The notes under the pieces: model-generated | Databases searched by the model: none | What the model saw: only the letters and a program-made list of their open reading frames with translations | Told to the model about the DNA's origin: nothing | Origin: SAR324 cluster bacterium | Lineage (GTDB): Bacteria > SAR324 > XYD2-FULL-50-16 | Assembly (NCBI GenBank): GCA_002401295.1 | Contig: NVSR01000086.1 | Span: 442 to 8,439, forward strand | Reading direction: 5' to 3' | DNA length: 7,998 bases | Made by a program: the position numbers and the translations under genes | Shown here: positions 5,795-7,998 of the stretch, one piece after another | Numbering within the stretch: the stretch's first letter is position 1 | Layout of the letters: each line of letters starts with the position of its first letter

Positions 5795-6373
5795 ATGGCT
5801 ATTACTCTACCTGAACTACCTTTCGCAAAAGATGCACTGGCTCCACACATCAGTGAAAATACATTGGATTTTCACTATGGCAAGCATCACAACGCTTATG
5901 TGGTGAATACCAACAAGCTGATTGAAGGTACAGAATTCGCTGACGCGGATCTGGAAACTATTGTAAAAAAGGCCAGTGGTGGACTCTTTAATAATGCCGC
6001 CCAAGTTTGGAATCACTCTTTTTACTGGCAGTGCATGAAGCCTAACGGTGGTGGTGTAGCAACTGGTGCCATCGCGGAAAAAATCAAGGCTACTTTTGGT
6101 AGTTATGAAAAATTTACAGAAGAATTCAAAACAGCTGGTATGACTCAATTTGGTAGCGGCTGGGCTTGGTTGGTATTAGACGCAGGTGAGCTGAAAATCG
6201 TTAAAACAGCCAATGCCGATACTCCACTGGCTCATGGTCAGACACCTCTTTTGACAGTGGATGTTTGGGAGCATGCTTACTACCTGGATTACCAAAATCG
6301 ACGACCTGACTACCTGAGCGTCTTCTTGGATAAATTGGTAAACTGGGAATTTGTGAATGCCTGTCTAGGTTAA
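5795..6373 (+). CDS. sodB: superoxide dismutase, iron type
   Basis: This 192-residue enzyme converts superoxide to oxygen and hydrogen peroxide. All four metal ligands of the Fe/Mn family are visible: H27 in FHYGKHHNAYV, H74 in QVWNHSFYW, and D156 and H160 in DVWEHAYYLDY. Gln70 in FNNAAQVWNH is the second-shell residue typical of the iron enzyme (manganese enzymes place a Gln elsewhere), so iron is the likely metal, although cambialistic use cannot be excluded. Length and ends match bacterial SodB. There is no signal peptide, so it is cytoplasmic. ATG 5795 is preceded by GGAG with 6 bases between. It lies 159 bases after tpx on the same strand; its product, peroxide, is a substrate for Tpx, so joint control by oxidative stress or iron is plausible but not shown. 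Confidence 0.98.
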   Translation: MAITLPELPFAKDALAPHISENTLDFHYGKHHNAYVVNTNKLIEGTEFADADLETIVKKASGGLFNNAAQVWNHSFYWQCMKPNGGGVATGAIAEKIKATFGSYEKFTEEFKTAGMTQFGSGWAWLVLDAGELKIVKTANADTPLAHGQTPLLTVDVWEHAYYLDYQNRRPDYLSVFLDKLVNWEFVNACLG

Positions 6374-6397
6374 TCCACGGATAAAATCTCCCTTTAA

Positions 6398-6427
6398 CTT
6401 GTGGTGGAAACCCGCTTCTACCACAAG
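6398..6427 (+). terminator. 12-bp hairpin after sodB, terminator-like but without a T-run
   Basis: CTTGTGGTGGAA (6398-6409) pairs with TTCTACCACAAG (6416-6427), with one G-T wobble, around the loop ACCCGC. It lies 24 bases after the sodB stop. The following bases, CCTTTCCTGA, are not a proper T-run, so it may act as a weak or factor-assisted terminator or as a 3'-end stabiliser of the sodB message. Confidence 0.5.
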
Positions 6428-6514
6428 CCTTTCCTGAATAGTACCAACCACTTCCACAGTCCCTAGCCATTCGGCTAATTCATTTAGTAAAAACATTAAA
6501 ATATAGATACAAAA

Positions 6515-6537
6515 ATATAAGTGATTTTACGTAGTAA
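6515..6537 (+). repeat. shared 23-bp intergenic element, copy 2 (upstream of the transporter gene)
   Basis: This is the partner of 4935-4957, with 20 of 23 identical positions and core ATTTTACGTAGTAA. The dyad TTAC-GTA-GTAA is kept. It ends 19 bases before a perfect TATAAT (6557-6562), so it covers the -35 position of that candidate promoter, where a bound repressor or activator would matter. It begins 195 bases before the transporter start, close to the 200 bases of copy 1. Confidence 0.45.
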
Positions 6538-6556
6538 GAATATCCGTAAAGAAGCT

Positions 6557-6562
6557 TATAAT
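6557..6562 (+). promoter_or_regulatory. perfect -10 box TATAAT, possible promoter of the transporter gene
   Basis: TATAAT at this place has only GTAAGA at the -35 position (6534-6539), which overlaps the end of the shared 23-bp element. Use of this promoter would give a leader of about 140 bases. The arrangement, a good -10 with a poor -35 replaced by a dyad, suggests control by a regulator, but this is inference. Confidence 0.4.
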
Positions 6563-6709
6563 CAGACTTGAGCTATTTTTTCTCTCCAATAGAGGTCTAT
6601 TTTTCTCGTTGGGAAAAAAACTAGAGGGCTATCCTATTCCATTCAAATCGTTCAATAGTGTGCGTAAGAAGCAATACTTCTACACATAACCTATTTCCTT
6701 AGAACGTTC

Positions 6710-7606
6710 ATGCAATGGATTGGATTTCTCTTTGCAACATTGGGAGCACTGTCGGCAGCACTTTTTTTTATCCCCTACAAACAAGCGGTGCAATCTGTTG
6801 CACCTGAGATTTTTGTTATGGCAATGTATTTACTATCAGCCGGTTTTAGTAGCATTGGATTACAGTTCAATCAACAGAAATTACGCCTGAATAGGGTGAC
6901 TTGTTGGGCTGCACTGGGCTTTGCCTTCCTGTCTGTTTTTGGAAACTATGCGGTAGGGCGGTCACTCAGCTTATTAGATCCCGCTATAACCGTTGTCGTC
7001 CTACGATCACAAATATTATTAATTATATTTTTAAGTTGGATATTTTTAAAAGAAGCACTAAACCAGTTTTTCTGGATTGGTGCTTTGGTGGCATTGAGCG
7101 GTTTTCTCTACATGAATAATTTGGGACAAAAGCAGCTCTATGCAGATACCTCAGGTATCTTTTGGGCTTTGATTGCTGCTTTTTGCTTTAGCCTCAGTCA
7201 GATTTTAATGAAAAGAGTGATCCGGCAGGTACAGCCCTTGACCATTAATTTACTCCGTTTGTTACTGGGCTTCTCCATGATGGCGTTGATACCGGGCAGT
7301 TTACAAGCTCTGTTGGAAATGACAGCAACTCAATGGGGATTAGCGCTTTTGGCTGCTTTTTTTGGTCCTTTTGCCTCTCGAACCTTTCAGCTCTATTCCT
7401 TCAAAGTGATCCCCATTTCCCAAGCGGTCTTGCTGAGCATGTTAACCCCTATTTTCACGGGACTAATCACTTGGTACCTTTATCAAACATCACCCACTCA
7501 AACACAATTGATCGGTAGCAGCATTATTTTGGCAGGTATTGCCCTACCCTTAAGCTACCTCTGTCTGCAGAATTTTAGCTTCTCCCGCCTCGCAAAAGCC
7601 AGATGA
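6710..7606 (+). CDS. DMT-superfamily (EamA domain) transporter
   Basis: This 298-residue inner-membrane protein has the usual drug/metabolite transporter plan of two EamA repeats, about residues 5-135 and 148-283, each with five hydrophobic helices. Approximate helices are 3-22, 33-52, 66-83, 92-113, 121-136, 148-168, 180-196, 208-226, 236-256 and 266-284. The repeat-ending signature is clear in the first half (RSQILLIIFLSWIFLKEAL then GALVALSGF). It is weaker in the second half (LLSMLTPIFTGLITWYLYQ then GSSIILAGIAL), where the usual acidic residue after the fourth helix is missing. DMT proteins export amino acids, metabolites or drugs; the substrate cannot be read from sequence. ATG 6710 has a weak ribosome-binding site, but the first helix begins immediately, so a later start is unlikely. 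The only neighbour on the right begins 139 bases later, with no clear terminator between them. Confidence 0.93.
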   Translation: MQWIGFLFATLGALSAALFFIPYKQAVQSVAPEIFVMAMYLLSAGFSSIGLQFNQQKLRLNRVTCWAALGFAFLSVFGNYAVGRSLSLLDPAITVVVLRSQILLIIFLSWIFLKEALNQFFWIGALVALSGFLYMNNLGQKQLYADTSGIFWALIAAFCFSLSQILMKRVIRQVQPLTINLLRLLLGFSMMALIPGSLQALLEMTATQWGLALLAAFFGPFASRTFQLYSFKVIPISQAVLLSMLTPIFTGLITWYLYQTSPTQTQLIGSSIILAGIALPLSYLCLQNFSFSRLAKAR

Positions 7607-7745
7607 ACAAACTGGCAATTGACGGAAGAACGGCTCAAAGATAACAGTTCAGAGAATTTTTTCAGGAGTTTTTTCATTGCCTTTCCTTTATCCTGGAAGA
7701 TAGGGAGTCCAAAAAACACAATCGCTTAAAACCTAAGGAACAACT

Positions 7746-7998
7746 ATGGAATGGTATTGGCAATGGGTTATTTTTCTGGGAATTGCGGGGATTTCGTTTT
7801 ATCTTTTATTTTATTTGACTCCACAACTATGGACTCGTTTTCGCCCTCAAAAAAAGGAGGGAGAAGAAGAATTGATTCTGCCGACCGAACAGGAGGAGCC
7901 CACCAAACACTGTCCCATTTGCAATCGGGCCATGAGTAAGGATTCACTCAATGGAGTGATTGTTGATCGTTGTGCTCCCCATGGGATTTGGTTCGACA
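7746..7998 (+). CDS. membrane-anchored zinc-ribbon (TFIIB-like) protein, N-terminal part (cut by window edge)
   Basis: ATG 7746 follows AAGGA with 6 bases between and opens 84 codons that run off the window. Residues 7-25 (WVIFLGIAGISFYLLFYLT) form one membrane helix. A basic stop (WTRFRPQKK) and an acidic linker (EGEEELILPTEQEEP) follow. Next comes the start of a zinc ribbon: CPICNRAM with Cys pair C56/C59, then GVIVDRCAPHGIWFD, where C75 and H78 supply the other two ligands. This matches the zf-TFIIB family pattern (CPxC, then DxCxxxGxWxD), here with His as the last ligand. Known zf-TFIIB proteins are small and of unclear role; fusion to an N-terminal anchor suggests a membrane-tethered metal or nucleic-acid-binding protein (inference). 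The rest of the protein is not visible. Confidence 0.85.
   Translation, partial: MEWYWQWVIFLGIAGISFYLLFYLTPQLWTRFRPQKKEGEEELILPTEQEEPTKHCPICNRAMSKDSLNGVIVDRCAPHGIWFD

Larger units (their letters stand above)
6374..6709 (+). other. 336-base intergenic region between sodB and the transporter gene
   Basis: No gene is visible here. In order it holds: a 12-bp hairpin (6398-6427); a small hairpin TAGCC-ATTC-GGCTA (6464-6477); an AT-rich tract; the second copy of the shared 23-bp element (6515-6537); a perfect TATAAT (6557-6562); a palindrome AATAGA-GG-TCTATT followed by T-rich sequence (6588-6601); and a bulged hairpin, GTA-A-GAAG with CTTCTAC (6664-6683), about 26 bases before the next start codon. 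The leader of the transporter gene is thus long and potentially regulated. The ribosome-binding site before ATG 6710 is weak. Confidence 0.5.

Noticed and set aside
6201..6470. Minus-strand frame across the end of sodB and the following gap
   Set aside because: Mostly antisense to conserved SodB residues including metal ligands; no similarity to a known protein.
7751..7939. Plus-strand frame of 62 codons at the right edge
   Set aside because: The overlapping frame from ATG 7746 has a proper ribosome-binding site, a membrane helix and a zinc ribbon; this one is its shadow.
1..7998. Defence island, mobile element, CRISPR or biosynthetic cluster
   Set aside because: No transposase, integrase, repeat-spacer pattern, toxin-antitoxin pair or modular enzyme is present; the genes are housekeeping, envelope and stress functions with intact reading frames.

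Overview
The window is chromosomal-looking, moderately AT-rich DNA from a Gram-negative (diderm) bacterium. The evidence for diderm is a lipid A-type late acyltransferase and a secreted protein that ends like an outer-membrane beta-barrel. The organism cannot be named from this sequence. The gene set would fit a free-living proteobacterium-like lineage (a marine deltaproteobacterial or SAR324-like group is only a guess). There are no tRNA or rRNA genes, insertion sequences, CRISPR arrays or phage genes. The long genes are intact, and only the two at the window edges are cut.

Left part, minus strand (about 1-4194). From right to left in transcription order: an LpxL/HtrB-type acyltransferase (4194-3259) with a good candidate promoter; a small secreted, probably outer-membrane, protein (3154-2504) that ends in a clear intrinsic terminator (2437-2410); a YgiQ-family radical SAM protein (2366-414); and the N-terminal 90 codons of a TetR-family regulator (272-1) with its own promoter. 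The acyltransferase and the barrel protein probably form a two-gene envelope transcript. ygiQ is probably separate or fed by read-through.

Right part, plus strand (4411-7998). A small secreted alpha-helical protein of unknown function starts with TTG (4411-4893). It is followed by thiol peroxidase tpx (5135-5635) and iron-type superoxide dismutase sodB (5795-6373), adjacent but separated by a terminator-like hairpin. Together they form an oxidative-stress neighbourhood: superoxide is converted to peroxide by SodB, and peroxides are reduced by Tpx. A ten-helix DMT/EamA transporter (6710-7606) follows, then the start of a membrane-anchored zinc-ribbon protein (7746-end).

Most of the window is ordinary housekeeping and envelope biology, and I do not see a novel multi-gene system. 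The unexplained structure is in the intergenic DNA. A 23-bp dyad-containing element is shared (20 of 23 positions) between the leaders of tpx and the transporter gene, at almost the same distance from each start codon. There is a GC-rich foldable block directly before a perfect TATAAT upstream of tpx, and a 31-bp dyad upstream of the TTG-started secreted protein. Three start codons were decided from sequence context: ygiQ at 2366, tpx at 5135 and the secreted protein at TTG 4411.
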